64,000 nt of DNA. It comes from Aptenodytes patagonicus. Its lineage: Eukaryota; Chordata; Aves; Sphenisciformes; Spheniscidae. The translations under genes and the position numbers were made by a program. The first letter of the stretch is position 1; each line of letters begins with the position of its first letter. Shown here in pieces: positions 13,662 through 25,190 of the stretch. The notes beneath the pieces were generated by a model that saw nothing but the letters and a program-made list of their open reading frames with translations, was not told the DNA's origin and searched no databases. The stretch lies in contig NC_134952.1 in NCBI RefSeq assembly GCF_965638725.1, positions 61,482,065 through 61,546,064 of the forward strand. The letters run 5' to 3'.

Positions 13662-13703
13662 GTGGGTGTCAGCGGGTGAGGGGGGCTGGTAGGGCGGGCC
13701 GCT

Positions 13704-13776
13704 GCCCCGGCGACGGGACGGGACGCCGGGGGGGGGAGACTGCCCCCCTCCCGGCGTCCCGTCCCGTCGCCGGGGC
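13704..13776. repeat. Perfect 27-bp GC-rich inverted repeat (hairpin)
   Basis: Bases 13,704-13,730 are the exact reverse complement of 13,750-13,776. Each arm carries the core GACGGGACGGGAC or its complement. Inside the arms, G13,731-13,736 can pair with C13,743-13,748 past a single bulged T at 13,749, leaving a 6-base loop (AGACTG). The whole structure is about 33 bp of nearly all G-C pairs. It begins 42 bases after the FAM241A splice donor, so it would be in the nascent transcript but not in the mRNA. Confidence 0.9.
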
Positions 13777-16700
13777 TGCCCCTGCCGTCAGGCAAGAGAA
13801 AACCGTAAACGCCTTTTGATTCACCTTCCGTGGCGTTGCTGTTACAGCCCGCCGGTGGTGCGAGCCGCTCCCGGGTAGCGCTCCATTGCGGCGGGGCTTA
13901 CGCAACCCAGCCGAGCTGCGTGGGGCTGCCCCCGCGTGATGCCGGAGTAACCCCCGGTGTACCACCCCCACCTCCGGCCCTCCTTCTTCCCTCCGAGACG
14001 CTCGGTCCCCGTGGAAGAGGATGGGAGCAGCTGCACAAGGGTGGTCCCTGCACAGCGTCCACGTGGTGAACATCTTCCTGGAAATAATTGGGGTGCTGTT
14101 GTTGCCATCCCCGGAATTCCCCAGTGGTTCAGCCCTCGGTCTTTCTTTCGAAGACTTAGCCTGTTCACTTAAATATTTTAAGCTTCCAGTCTATTACTTA
14201 CGAAATTGAATGTATTGTAATTGGAGAAAAATACCGACTCCTTTTTTGACTTGTCTGCTTTCTTTAGGGTATGCATTTTTATGGCATGCTGGATGGAAGT
14301 GGGCTTTTCACTTGGGAAATGAAAGGAGCCGTGTACATTCCCCTGTTGTTAATTGTAAAATGTCTTTCCACGCACTCTTTGTTTTGTGGACAGCCTTGTC
14401 CCCGTGCTTAGACAAAGGCAGTGTTCTTAATGCACATGTGTTGATGTTTCATTTAAAGAAAAAACACAACCTTTTTTTGTATTTGATACTTAAATGTAAT
14501 GATCGGGTCTGAATGCCTTGAGCGATTAAGTAAGAGAAATGCACTAGCACTGATAACTGCACAGGGGCAAACAGAGCTGCTGGAGTACATCCCAAAGTAA
14601 CTTCCAGACAGTTTTGTTTAATTTGTTAATTATTAATGTTGAAAACTCTTATAAGATGGTTGTGACTGCACTCAACCATAAGCGAGCCCTTTCACAGCTA
14701 GAATAGCTTAATATTTGAAAGCGTCTGGTAGTACTTGCCTGACGTTACAGCTGGAAGCAGGCCACTTCTGCAAGATACTGGTACTTGACAATTCACTCGG
14801 TGACCATTTACGTAAGTTGGTGCATCTTCCGTGTCCCTTTCTCTAACAAAAAAATGGGGCAGAGCAGGGCACGTACCCAAACGTAGGGTAAGGCCGGATG
14901 CTCTGAGAGCTACAGCAGTTCCCCTCTCCGTGTCCACGAGCCCTTCTGCAGGGTATTGCAGGAGGAGACTCAGAAATATTCCCTGGTTCTAGCTGCTGTC
15001 TTCCTTCCCTCAAGAGAGGTGAAAAAGCGGCATCAGATCATCTCGGATGTTACTGCTGTCAAACTGGTTGTAACTCCTCACTAAGGACGGAGCTCCCTGC
15101 AGGTTACCACTGCTGCTCTCTTGGTGACCAGCGTGTTGGTGTGGTTTCAGGGGGTGGTGTGGGCTGAAGAACTGCTTTCCAGTGTTGCCTAAACACATTT
15201 TAAAATGACGTTGGTAAAGGTACCCCTTGGGTGGCCACAGGCACACTTGGCAGAGAAACTCTCTTCCTGCTCTGCTCAGGCACAGGTAGTGATCGTGGCC
15301 CTTTCTGACAAGTTGGGGCATAATGTTAGGATAGCAAAGCAGAAATTTTAAATAGGCCATGAGGAAGAAAGAGAAAATCCTTCCTGTTTACTGGAAATGT
15401 TTCACTGTCATAGCGTGGAGTATTTTTTCTGCATACTGAGGTGCCAGCAGCTGGACAAATAATAAACTAGATTTGGAAATAAGGAATATCAGTTGCCTTT
15501 ATTTAATATACAATATTCACATTTAATATGTATATAATAGTAAAAATAATCATACTTTGATAAATAGGAGTATTTTATTTTTATTATGTGTAGGGAAGAC
15601 TAAAGCTAGGTGAGGATTTAGCGGTACCTACACTTGCTGCAAACTTTGACAGAAGGTCCCAGATTCTCTTGCTCAAGAGAAGCACAGACATGTAGCTTGA
15701 TTTGGAGGGGCTCCTGGGTCATCAAGCCTAGTGACGTGCTGTCGTTTTTTCTGCTTTCATGCATGTGTCCAGCTTTCTCTCAAAACGATTGGTTCCCCCT
15801 GCCCTTTCTGCTCTCATGGAGGGGCTCTTGCTGAACCCTGCTGTTCCAGCAGGCAGGAATCCTGTTTCCAGGCTGGGTCCTTACCTGGGGTCCCTTGTGG
15901 AGGCCTAGCGTTGTTGCTGTTTGCTGAGGGTGTGTGCCACTGTTAAGGTAACTGCTGGTCTTCAGCCTGTGTCTTCCTGTTTCGTGTTCTCTTCTGAAGT
16001 ATAAATATGCACGCCACCTTAGTGTTACGTGCGATGCGAAAGAAACGAGTCAAAACCTGCTTTGATGATGGTGTAAATTCTTACTTCTCTCAGCTGGTAT
16101 AAAGTAAAGCCTGCGTGAGAGCAAATCCTTTGGCCTTTTTTGAGAGCTTTTTTTAGGTGAGAATCTGGGGCTGGTAACCTGGGTGTGATTTGCTTTTTCC
16201 CATTTCCTCCAAAATAAACTCAGTTTGTGTAAGATCATACCTAGTAACATAATGCTAAAAGAATACCTTCCTGACAAGCAGGACTTAAATAATAATGTAT
16301 GCACCCTTTAATGTTTTTTTTAAATGAGAGTACTCTGTAGGAAATACATCTATTTGTTTAATGCCAAACCCTCTGGCTTTAATTTTCTATTGAAGCTTAT
16401 TATTATGTCAGCAAGGACGTGCTTAATGAAACTCCTGACAGGTACATTTTTAAAAGAATAGAAAGATATGTTACTAAATGTTATACCTAGCCTTTGGAAT
16501 TCATTATTGCAATAGACTGTAGAATTACCTACTTCAGTGATTAGATTTAAAAGCTGAACTGGATGATAATGTGATTAATATCCTTTGTAGGTTTGCATGC
16601 AAAGATGAGAATAATTACCCTTACTTTAGTCTTCGAAGTGCTGCAGAACCTGGGTAGTTTGTTCTACCTCTGCTGTATTGCATTGCTGGTGTTCACAAGC

Positions 16701-19700
16701 GGTATGTGAAGGCACCGAAAGATTCAGCGGCTCCTGAAGCCATGGGAGTAGGTTGTTGCGTCACCCTGCACGTTCACAGTTTTTTCCTAACTGTTGATAG
16801 TTAGTCAGGCGCACAAGTTGTCCTTGTGTTTTCAATATCGCTAGAGTTAAGGACCTCAAATCTCCTTCCCTAACCCACTTTCTAAAATAGGTTAGCCTTT
16901 GTCATATTACTACAGTCTAAATCTCATCAACGCCTATAAATTAAACCATGAAATAAGAATAGAAAGGTGGAATGCATGCGAGCGTGCAATAATAAAAGGT
17001 GAGGCAAAAGTCCTGCATTGCAGTAGGGCATGAGGTGGTGTTAGCAGGTCCATCCATAGGGACCTTGAAGCCAAGCTGTGTTACAGCAGACAGAGTTCCT
17101 GAGCGCTGTGGCACTGTGGCTCTCTTCTGTACGGAAAATTGTCTGTCTGGTCTGTAATGGGGTTTAGTCTCTTGTAATCTAAGTTGAAGGCAATGGCAAA
17201 ATTCCCAGTTGCTTCAGTGAGGCCAGGATCTCCACCCAGTGCTGGTTTAGGATACACAGAATCCAAAGTGCTGTCCGACAGCTAGGCTAAAACCAACGCT
17301 TCTCCTAGAAAATGTCTAAATGCAGAGTTAATATGTGATATGTGTATTTGCAAGTAGATAGATTAGCTTAGACAATCACCTTTTCATCAACCTGAGTTTG
17401 TAACCCTTTGGGGTGTTTTATTATTATTTTGAACGGTGTTCTATCTCTATAAGTGGAGTATTTTATCTTCTAATAGACGGGTTCAGATTTAGAGAAGCTA
17501 CTACAAAAGGGTTTTGGTGTTTCCCATTGAGAGTTATGTTGAAGAGGTATGGGTGTCTTAGCCAAGTTCAAGTCCTGAACTTTTTGAGTAAGTTTCCGAT
17601 ATCACTAGTATTTCTCCAGCATGGAAAGAATGAGGAGAAACAAAGCTAGAGGATAATGCCGACAGACTTGTGGTATCCCTCATGTAAATGTTTCACTATT
17701 CATTGGACTGTAGGATGGATGTGGCCGTGTTGCCTGGAATGGTGTCATTTCAGTCATAAGTCAGTAGAGGCCAAGAATGTTTTGAAGTAACCTTCTATGT
17801 GTGGAAACTGTGGTGCCTAAGGCTGGAAACCTAGTTCTAATTTATTCCACACTGAGATAATCTGAAAATTGGAGGGTTCTCCTGCTTGCAGTTGTTGCGA
17901 TTTGTTTCCGAACTGAAAATAGTAATACCTGACAGGGAGGGCTTAATCCCAAATTTGCTCTGGCTCTACAAGTGATTTAACTCTGCTGCAGAGGTTCATA
18001 GCTGCGTAATAATACGTGGTAATAACTTTATAAAAAGCATTAGTGGGTTTTCTGAGGCTTGACAGCATTTGAAGAAAAACACAAAAAAAAGCCCCTTCAG
18101 ACATACCTGTAGCACCTACAATAGATAGGATAGCGTGCTCTGCTTGAATAATGTGAAGATCCCATTTTCTTAAAAAAGTATTCTGGAGATAGAAGCGAAT
18201 AGAAATTTCTTCTCCTTAAAAGGCAAAATTAACAGCTGTTGCTTTTCAGCAAGCCGATGCATTGATACCATGCTGAACATATGGTGGATTGCAAGCCTTT
18301 TGCTGGGTCAAGCTGACCAGTTTTAGTGGGGGAACCTTGATAAACAAAATCCTATGGAAATTAAGTGTTGCAGGTGTAAGGAAAAGATGGATTAGAAATT
18401 GCTTTGATCTAGTTTCTATGTAAAATTGCAGCATGGGTGGGACAGTAGTAGGAGTGTAAGGAAGAATGCAGACAGCAGCCTAAAATGGGTGAGAGAGGCA
18501 GCAGATCTTAACATGGGGGCGGGCAGGCTTCCTCTCCCTTGGACCCTCCCGTGCTGGGTTCTTGTCTGTGACACTTTCTCATCTGGTGCCATAGTAGTGG
18601 GGAAATTTACTCCTGAAATTATGGGACTCAAACACAGCTTATCGAGGGAAGCCTCTGTTGCTCTTGAAGCCTTCTCTGCTCTGCACGCGCACAAGTTCAG
18701 TATCTGGAAAAGCCTTTTCATCTCCTTAACACAAAACTGCTCCTCGTATTTCAAAGTTTGTTCCAGCAACTGTTGATACTAAACTTGAGTTGCTGTAAAA
18801 GCTGAGTAAAGGGAATACAGTGCAGTTGCTTTTTTTTATGTTGTTGCTTGTTTCTATAGAAACATCTTGTTTCTATTTTATAAATGGTGTCTAGATTCTT
18901 GCTATGAAATGAACGTTAACCCAATCTTTGTTTTGCAATTTTTAATTTAAACTCCCTCTAAGTATGTCACTTTTATTGGTAGCTGTTGTAAAGTATTTTG
19001 GTATTAAGAATTTTTCTAATTTTCTTGCATTTGCATTTTTTTTCCCAGAGGAACAAGTTGAACTTAGTTTTTCTCTGTCTTGTTTTTCATCTGGAAGTGA
19101 GGTATGATTTTTTTCTCATTTCCTAATCTATTAATCTTTTCATATTTAAATATCAGATTAAAATTAGCCTAGAGAAATGAACCTGGGGTTTTTTTTTTTT
19201 TCTTCTCCAGACAGTTGAAATTAATTTTGTTGTCTTAATAGTCTGTTGGCTGAGTATCAAGATCTTTTTACTGCTTACATTTACAAGGTCAAATACTAAT
19301 CATTAGTTTCATGCTAGCAAAGGATGCAAAGGGATACCGTTCTCTTCCTGCTATGGTAGGAGAGGAAGAAAATCAGAAACATCTCCAATAAAACTATTTG
19401 CCCTTCTTGGGCAAATTTCACTTTCTCTTAATTAAATGTAAGAGACCTTTTTAAGGATGAGAAAGCAGAGTGAAATCCTGGTCATGTGCCAGGTGTTACT
19501 AGTAACGAAACTGTCCAGTTTGCATATGTGGAGGAGCAGGAGGCAGAAAGCCTGCGCCCGGCCAAACCATGCATCACAGGGTTTCGTGCTGGTGCCCTGC
19601 GATGGGGTGAGGCTGTGGTTCGGAGGAAGAGGAGGCCACGACCTGGGAACTTGCCGTTCGCTGCAGATCTCCAAAGCCTGTCCATGGCAATACACTGGGC

Positions 19701-22004
19701 GGTCAGATGGCTGAGTACCGGCAAGGTGGGGTAATTTATTCCTCCGGGACTTACATTGCTGGCTACCTAACTATCAAATATCTGTATCTGTGTGCTGGCT
19801 GGTATGTGTTCCCGTCTGCACCCAACAGAAGTTGGTCTCTTATTTTGGAGGGGAGGGAACTGGTGGTTTCTTCCGTCGTGGTCTCTGTCATCTGCTCGCT
19901 TTCTTCTCATATTTTTTCTGTAAGATTGAGCTTGAAGTATTTTCAGTTTTAGTTTGCATCCTCTAAAAAGAGATGACGTCGTGAGGCTCTCTTCTGAACG
20001 TTAATGTTCCAGCTTTCAAAAATACAGGAATATTTTTCAGTAAGTAAGCATGTTCCTAAAGTCACATCTCGGTGGCTTTTTTGACATTTAAGTGTCTATG
20101 GGCTTCAGCTATCAGACACACCACCTGTTCCCTGGAGTAAAAATAACCATGACTGGAGTAAAATAGATAGTGAGCAGTTAAATACTGAAGAGGAAACTTT
20201 TTACTTGAAAAAAGGAAAACGTGCAGGTGGGTATGTAAATGTGATATCCCTGCATTTCTTTATTACACTTTTTTTAATGTATCATTTAGATGTTGTTAAA
20301 CATGTGTTTGTTACTAAACTTAAAATGGTTTTCTTTTCTATCTAATGTGGAAATAATTCTCTTAAATATGCCATCTCTTTTTCTTTCTTTTATAACTGTG
20401 AATGTGACCAGTTGTGATCTGAGGCATGTTACAAACAATTTGGAGACACTGCTGCTTTTCTGTGTTGGAGACAAACCTAGGGGATACCTGTTTCCTACTC
20501 ACCTCTCTCTTTGCCCAGCAGTGTTTTTTTGACTGTAAAATCACAAACTTTTACATGGAGAGCAGTTTTTTTCCCAATCCATTGGACTTTTCTCCTCCGT
20601 TGCCGGAGTTCATGTTTGTGTAATGTCCTTTTGGGCAGTTGATGCAAGAAAAGAGAAACTGATAGACTTGTACTCGGCCCGGTGCTGTTGTCAAGTTGAG
20701 TGCGGGGTAGGAATTTTTCAAGCTGTCTGAGCAACAGAAGACTGTTGGGGTTTCTTCAATTCATTAATAATGAAAAATAAGAAGAGGGATGTTATTTGGT
20801 TTGTTTTGAAGAATCTTGTACCTTCAGAGTAGTTGAATGGAATTTTTTTTCGTTTTTTTTTTATCCTGAATCGTGAAGTGGAGCAGGTTCCTTATGTTCA
20901 TCCACTCCCTCCTCCCACAGAACGAAGGCTGTTGAACTTCATCCAATTATTTCACTCAAGTCGGTTACTTGGATTTTTTTGCATGTGTGGAAAAAAAATT
21001 CTCAAACCAAACAAACCATCTCAAGATCCGTAGGCTAAGTGTGGAAAACTCTGGACCAAGCTGCTGCGTCAGCAGATGAAACGCCTGGAAGGCAAGACCA
21101 TAACTACGCCTGTTCTCCTCACAGCTAGTGCAGTGGTGAGGCTACAGGACTGAGAAATGTTGCAGTCACTTTAGAGCCATTCAGTTTGTGGTCCTCCCAG
21201 GCAATTCATCCAGCCCACTGCTGCCTTTCTGGTGGCCCCGTAGCGCCTCACCCATCGCGCCAGCCTTGAGGCAGGTGGGTATGTGATGAGGCAGGGCTGT
21301 CCTTCTTCCAGGAGGCTGGCAGGAGGCACTGGCTCCAGCTGCCGGAGCAGCTTGGGTCACTCCTTTCAGACCACTTTCTTCTTTCCAGGGATGAGCCCCA
21401 GGAGGCCCAAGTTGTTCTGGCAGGGGCGGCAACCCTGAGCACACCTGCATGCAGATGTTGCAGTAGTTTGTCGCGTGTGATCTGCGCATGGCCAGCAAAT
21501 CTGCCACGTCCAGCAAGTGTGGGGTGTCCTGAGCGTGGGCACCGGGCTCCATCGCTTGCCGAGGAAAGTGCTGCACCAGCAGCCATGCTGTGCCCCTGCA
21601 GGGACTTCCAGGCAGAGCTTGTTGGTGATGCTGTGTAAGGACATCTAGTCTTTGTGTAAGGACATCATTGATACTGTCCTTCAGTGAGCTAGTGTTGCTG
21701 ATAGCAGAAAAAAGAAATGCTAAAGCTGTGCTTCCATGCTCTCTTTGATTAGCCACAAGAAAGTAACTTCCCAAGCGTGTTGGGTAGGTTTGTGTCCCCT
21801 TCGGATCCATTTGTGTTCTACATCCTCTGAGGGCTTGGCAAAGTTACTTGGTACGATCTGTAAATGGTCAGGGGCAGGGACTGTGTGCTCCCAGCAATTT
21901 GTGGGGAAAAGACCTTGAACTGGCTACATTATATGTAGGAGGTGCAGACAGGGATCAGCCTTAAGCGATTGTGAGAAGTTCAGTGCTAACTTTATCCTTC
22001 TCTC

Positions 22005-22895
22005 CTAGTAAGTAGCATGTGAATCATTGCAAAGATGGTTTCTTTGGGGTGGTGGGTGTTCTGATGGGATCTCATGTTTCTCTGCATGGTCAAAACACCC
22101 TTGATGGGAAGGGGGTAAGCAAGAAAAAGTTCCTGCTGTCAGACTGGTGTGGAGTGGCTTCCAATCATGACTTACCGTGTGCTTTCCTGAATTTAGGCAG
22201 CAGTGAGTTTCAGTGAATGTGGTGGAATTTTGCCATAAGCAAGGGTAGTTAGTGGTCAGAACACACGTAACTTTGTATGTTATGTTGATGAAGAACATAA
22301 CTGGTAAAGCCACAGCCAGATGTTCGCTGGGTTCAGTAGGCTGAGTTGACTTTACCTTCTCTGTTGTTTTAAAGCTAGTCCAGGAAAACATTCAATTACA
22401 TGGGATATTTTTTTTCAGAAGCACTTCAAGGATGTAGGAGCACCAGCTGTGCTGGAAGTGGACAGAACTTGTGCTTAGTATCTCCTCTGCGACCTCCTTG
22501 GAGGCCTTCATTCTGAAAAAAGGTCCTTTTATGGCATCCTGCACCTGAGAAGGCACGTCATGGTTCTCCTTAAAGTGTGCAAGCCCCTCAGCCATTTGGC
22601 CATAACAGCTGGGTAAATTTGGTTATAAAGTTTCTGTAGTAAAGTTCTTCAGAGTTTGGATCTTCAAGTGCTGACTTTCTGCCAGTAAACAGTGGGAGAC
22701 AGCAGGCAACAGCTTTGCTGATGAAAATATGCTGTTTTGAATAGGGAGGGAAATTTTATAGCACCAAATATCTGAAAAGACAAGAGAAAACTGGGTGCTT
22801 GTAGGAACCTTCGGGTACTGCAATAGGCTTGTGAAGAACATTGTGCATACATGCTGAGCAATAGGATAGATCAGGCACTTCCCCTTGTGTTCCAT
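22005..22895 (-). pseudogene. Possible decayed coding sequence, family not recognised
   Basis: One minus-strand frame runs about 297 codons with only two internal stops (at 22,623-22,625 and 22,392-22,394). By chance, ordinary DNA would give about 14. The middle section (about 22,395-22,618) has protein-like composition: alternating charged and hydrophobic residues such as MAEGLAHFKENHDVPSQVQD. The ends are less convincing. A further open stretch in another minus frame (21,181-21,810, about 209 codons) lies downstream and could belong with it after a frameshift, or be chance. No motif lets me name a family. It is antisense within FAM241A intron 1 and lies just upstream of a CR1 copy. Possible explanations are a degenerate processed pseudogene, an old transposon gene, or coincidence. 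Confidence 0.3.
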
Positions 22896-22964
22896 GTGAT
22901 AACTCTATTTTTAATTTTAAATAATTTAAAGTCAAAAATAGAAACTAAATATGAAATGGAGTAT

Positions 22965-23490
22965 GGAGTACTATGTCCAGCTCTGGAGTCCCCAGCACAG
23001 GAAAGACACAGACCTGTTGGAGCGGGTCCACAGGAGGGACACAACAATGATCAGGGGGATGGAACACCTCTCCTATGAAGAAAGGCTGAGAGAGTTGGGG
23101 TTGTTCAGCCTAGAGAAGAGAAGGCTCTGGGGAGACCTTATTGCAGCCTATCAGTACTTAAAGGGGGCTTATAAGAAAGATGGGGACAGAGTTTTTAGCA
23201 GGGCCTGTTGTGACAGGACAAGGGGTAATGGTTTTAAACTAAAAGAGGGTAGATTCAGACCAGACAAAAGGAAGAAATCTTTTACGATGAGGGTGGTGAA
23301 ACACTGGAGCAGGTTGCCCAGAGAGGTGGTGGATGCCCCATCCCTGGAAACATTCAAGGTCACGTTGGACGGGGCTCTGAGCAACCTGATCTGGTTGAAG
23401 ATGTCCCTGCTCATTGCAGGGGGGTTGGACTAGATGACCTTTAAAAGTCCCTTCCAACCCAAACTGTTCTATGCTTCTATGATTCTATGA
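22965..23490 (+). mobile_element. CR1 LINE, 5'-truncated, 3' end complete
   Basis: About 526 bp of the 3' part of a CR1 retrotransposon. The translated frame has the CR1 ORF2 C-terminal signature ([19 protein letters not shown], then RVVKHWSRLPREVV). The nucleotide end has the standard CR1 tail: CTAGATGACCTTTAAAAGTC, then TTCCAACCC, then TTCTATG repeats stopping at 23,490. CR1 copies are usually 5'-truncated by incomplete reverse transcription and lack a poly-A tail, as seen here. The wording differs from the two minus-strand copies in this window, so it belongs to a different CR1 subfamily. The 5' boundary is approximate. Confidence 0.93.
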
Positions 23491-24037
23491 AATACTTTTT
23501 TAAATGAAAAAAATTATTACACTATATGAAAGCATTTAAGGAATATAAAATGAAAAGGAAATTGAGGCAATGAAGTCATACACAGTGGTTGTACATTTGT
23601 AAAGGAATCTGCTAGCGTAATTTGCTTTAAGGGCATTGATGATCCCAGTATGTCTAAAAAAAAAAAAACCACTTAGATTTAAAATTAAATTACAGTAAGG
23701 AGTAATTCATTACAGCAATTTGATAAGAAACATTAGGTTAGGAAACAAATGCTCCCCTGGCCCCTCTGAATTTCTTCATCGCTCCTGTCTTTCAAAGAGT
23801 GAGGAAAGGCAAACAAATTACTGTAGATGAAGTAGACCTCTCTTACGTTCCCTCCTGCACTGTGGCAAATGAAGTCTGGGGGTGTCCCCTGCATAGCACA
23901 TACTAGCTATGAGGAGAAGAGCTGCTGTAAAGGCCTTGAAAGCATGCTTTCTCTGGGGCTAGTGCAGGTAAAGAAATTCCCTCTGCTCCCTCTTGATACA
24001 CAAAAAATTCTTAAAAGTTATGAAGCCAAGGCTCATT

Positions 24038-24909
24038 TATAGAATCATTGAGGTTGGAAAAGACCTCTAAGATCATCGAATCCAACCGTCGACCCAACAC
24101 CACCACCCACTAAACCATGTCCCTAAGTGCCTCATCTACTCGTCTTTTAAATACCTCCAGGGATGGGGACTCAACCACTTCCCTGGGCAGCCTGTTCCAA
24201 TGTTTCACCACTCTTTCACTAAAGAAATTTTTCCTTACATCCAATCTAAACCTCTCCTGGCGCAACTTGAGGCTGTTTCCTCTCGTCCTATCGCTAGTTA
24301 CTTGGGAGAAGAGACCAACACCCACCTCGCTACAACCTCCTTCCAGGTAGTTGTAGAGAGCGATGAGGTCTCCCCTGAGCCTCCTCTTCTCCAGGCTAAA
24401 CAACCCCAGTTCCCTCAGCCGCTCCTCATAAGACTTGTTCTCCAGACCCCTCACCAGCCTCGTTGCCCTTCTCTGGACACACTCCAGCACCTCAACATCC
24501 TTCTTGTAGTGAGGGGCCCAAAACTGAACACAGTATTCGAGGTGCGGCCTCACCAGTGCCGAGTACAGGGGCACGATCACTTCCCTACTCCTGCTGTCCA
24601 CACTATTTCTGATACAGGCCAGGATGCCATTGGCCTTCTTGGCCGCCTGGGCACACTGCCGGCTCATGTTCAGCCAGCTGTCGACCAGCACCCCCAGGTC
24701 CTTTTCTGCCAGGCAGCTTTCCAGCCACTCTTCCCCAAGCCTGTAGCGCTGCATGGGGTTGTTGTGGCCAAAGTGCAGGACCCGGCACTTGGCCTTGTTG
24801 AACCTCATACAGTTGGCCTCGGCCCATCGATCCAGCCTGTCCAGGTCCCTCTGCAGAGCCTTCCTACCCTCAAGCAGATCAACACTCCCGTCCAACTTGG
24901 TGTCCTCTG
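24038..24909 (-). mobile_element. CR1 LINE, 5'-truncated, reading frame still open
   Basis: About 870 bp of CR1, same subfamily as the element at 51,605-54,184 and very similar to it. The 3' end is on the left (TAGAATCATTGAGGTTGGAA on the + strand). Similarity to the longer copy stops at about 24,909, just after the position of the reverse-transcriptase catalytic FADD motif, so this fragment encodes only the thumb and C-terminal part. The frame from 24,934 to the expected CR1 stop at 24,110 is uninterrupted. The longer copy has a stop in this interval, at the codons corresponding to PHLEYC here. Uninterrupted sequence suggests a fairly recent insertion, but a truncated fragment cannot be active. 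Confidence 0.95.
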
Positions 24910-25176
24910 GGTTGTTGATTTTTAAAACTAGCAACTTTGAAACAGAAACTTCTTTGGCTTTTAAATGAGGAAGCTCTGTTTTGTTGGGGGGGTGTGCTGC
25001 TCAGAATGGGTACATTTCTCTTTCAGTGGTTTTCTGTTACGGTAGTGTCTGTCTAGCTTCAGGCTGATTCAGCAAGATTTAGTATGAAAATAGTCCTGTG
25101 GAAATTAAGAGTCAGCTGGGAACTGTGTGCTTGCTGAAGATAGCCAATTTCTAAAAATGTGTAGAAAAGTACTTTT

Positions 25177-25190
25177 GGGGGGGGGGGGGG
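25177..25190 (+). repeat. G14 homopolymer
   Basis: Fourteen consecutive G within otherwise AT-rich intron sequence. It is a length-unstable tract and prone to sequencing length error. Confidence 0.85.

Larger units (their letters stand above)
13290..14000 (+). promoter_or_regulatory. FAM241A: CpG-island promoter of FAM241A
   Basis: Sequence becomes very GC- and CpG-rich from about 13,310 and returns to average after about 14,000. The island spans the first coding exon and the start of intron 1. Upstream of the ATG there are GC-box-like stretches and no TATA box. This is the usual layout of a TATA-less vertebrate housekeeping promoter. The exact transcription start is not visible; it should lie within roughly 150-250 bp upstream of the ATG at 13,554. 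Confidence 0.75.

Noticed and set aside
24200-24925. 241-codon + strand frame, with a similar one at 51,782-52,570
   Set aside because: Both are antisense shadows of the CR1 ORF2 C-terminal region; the real coding strand is -.
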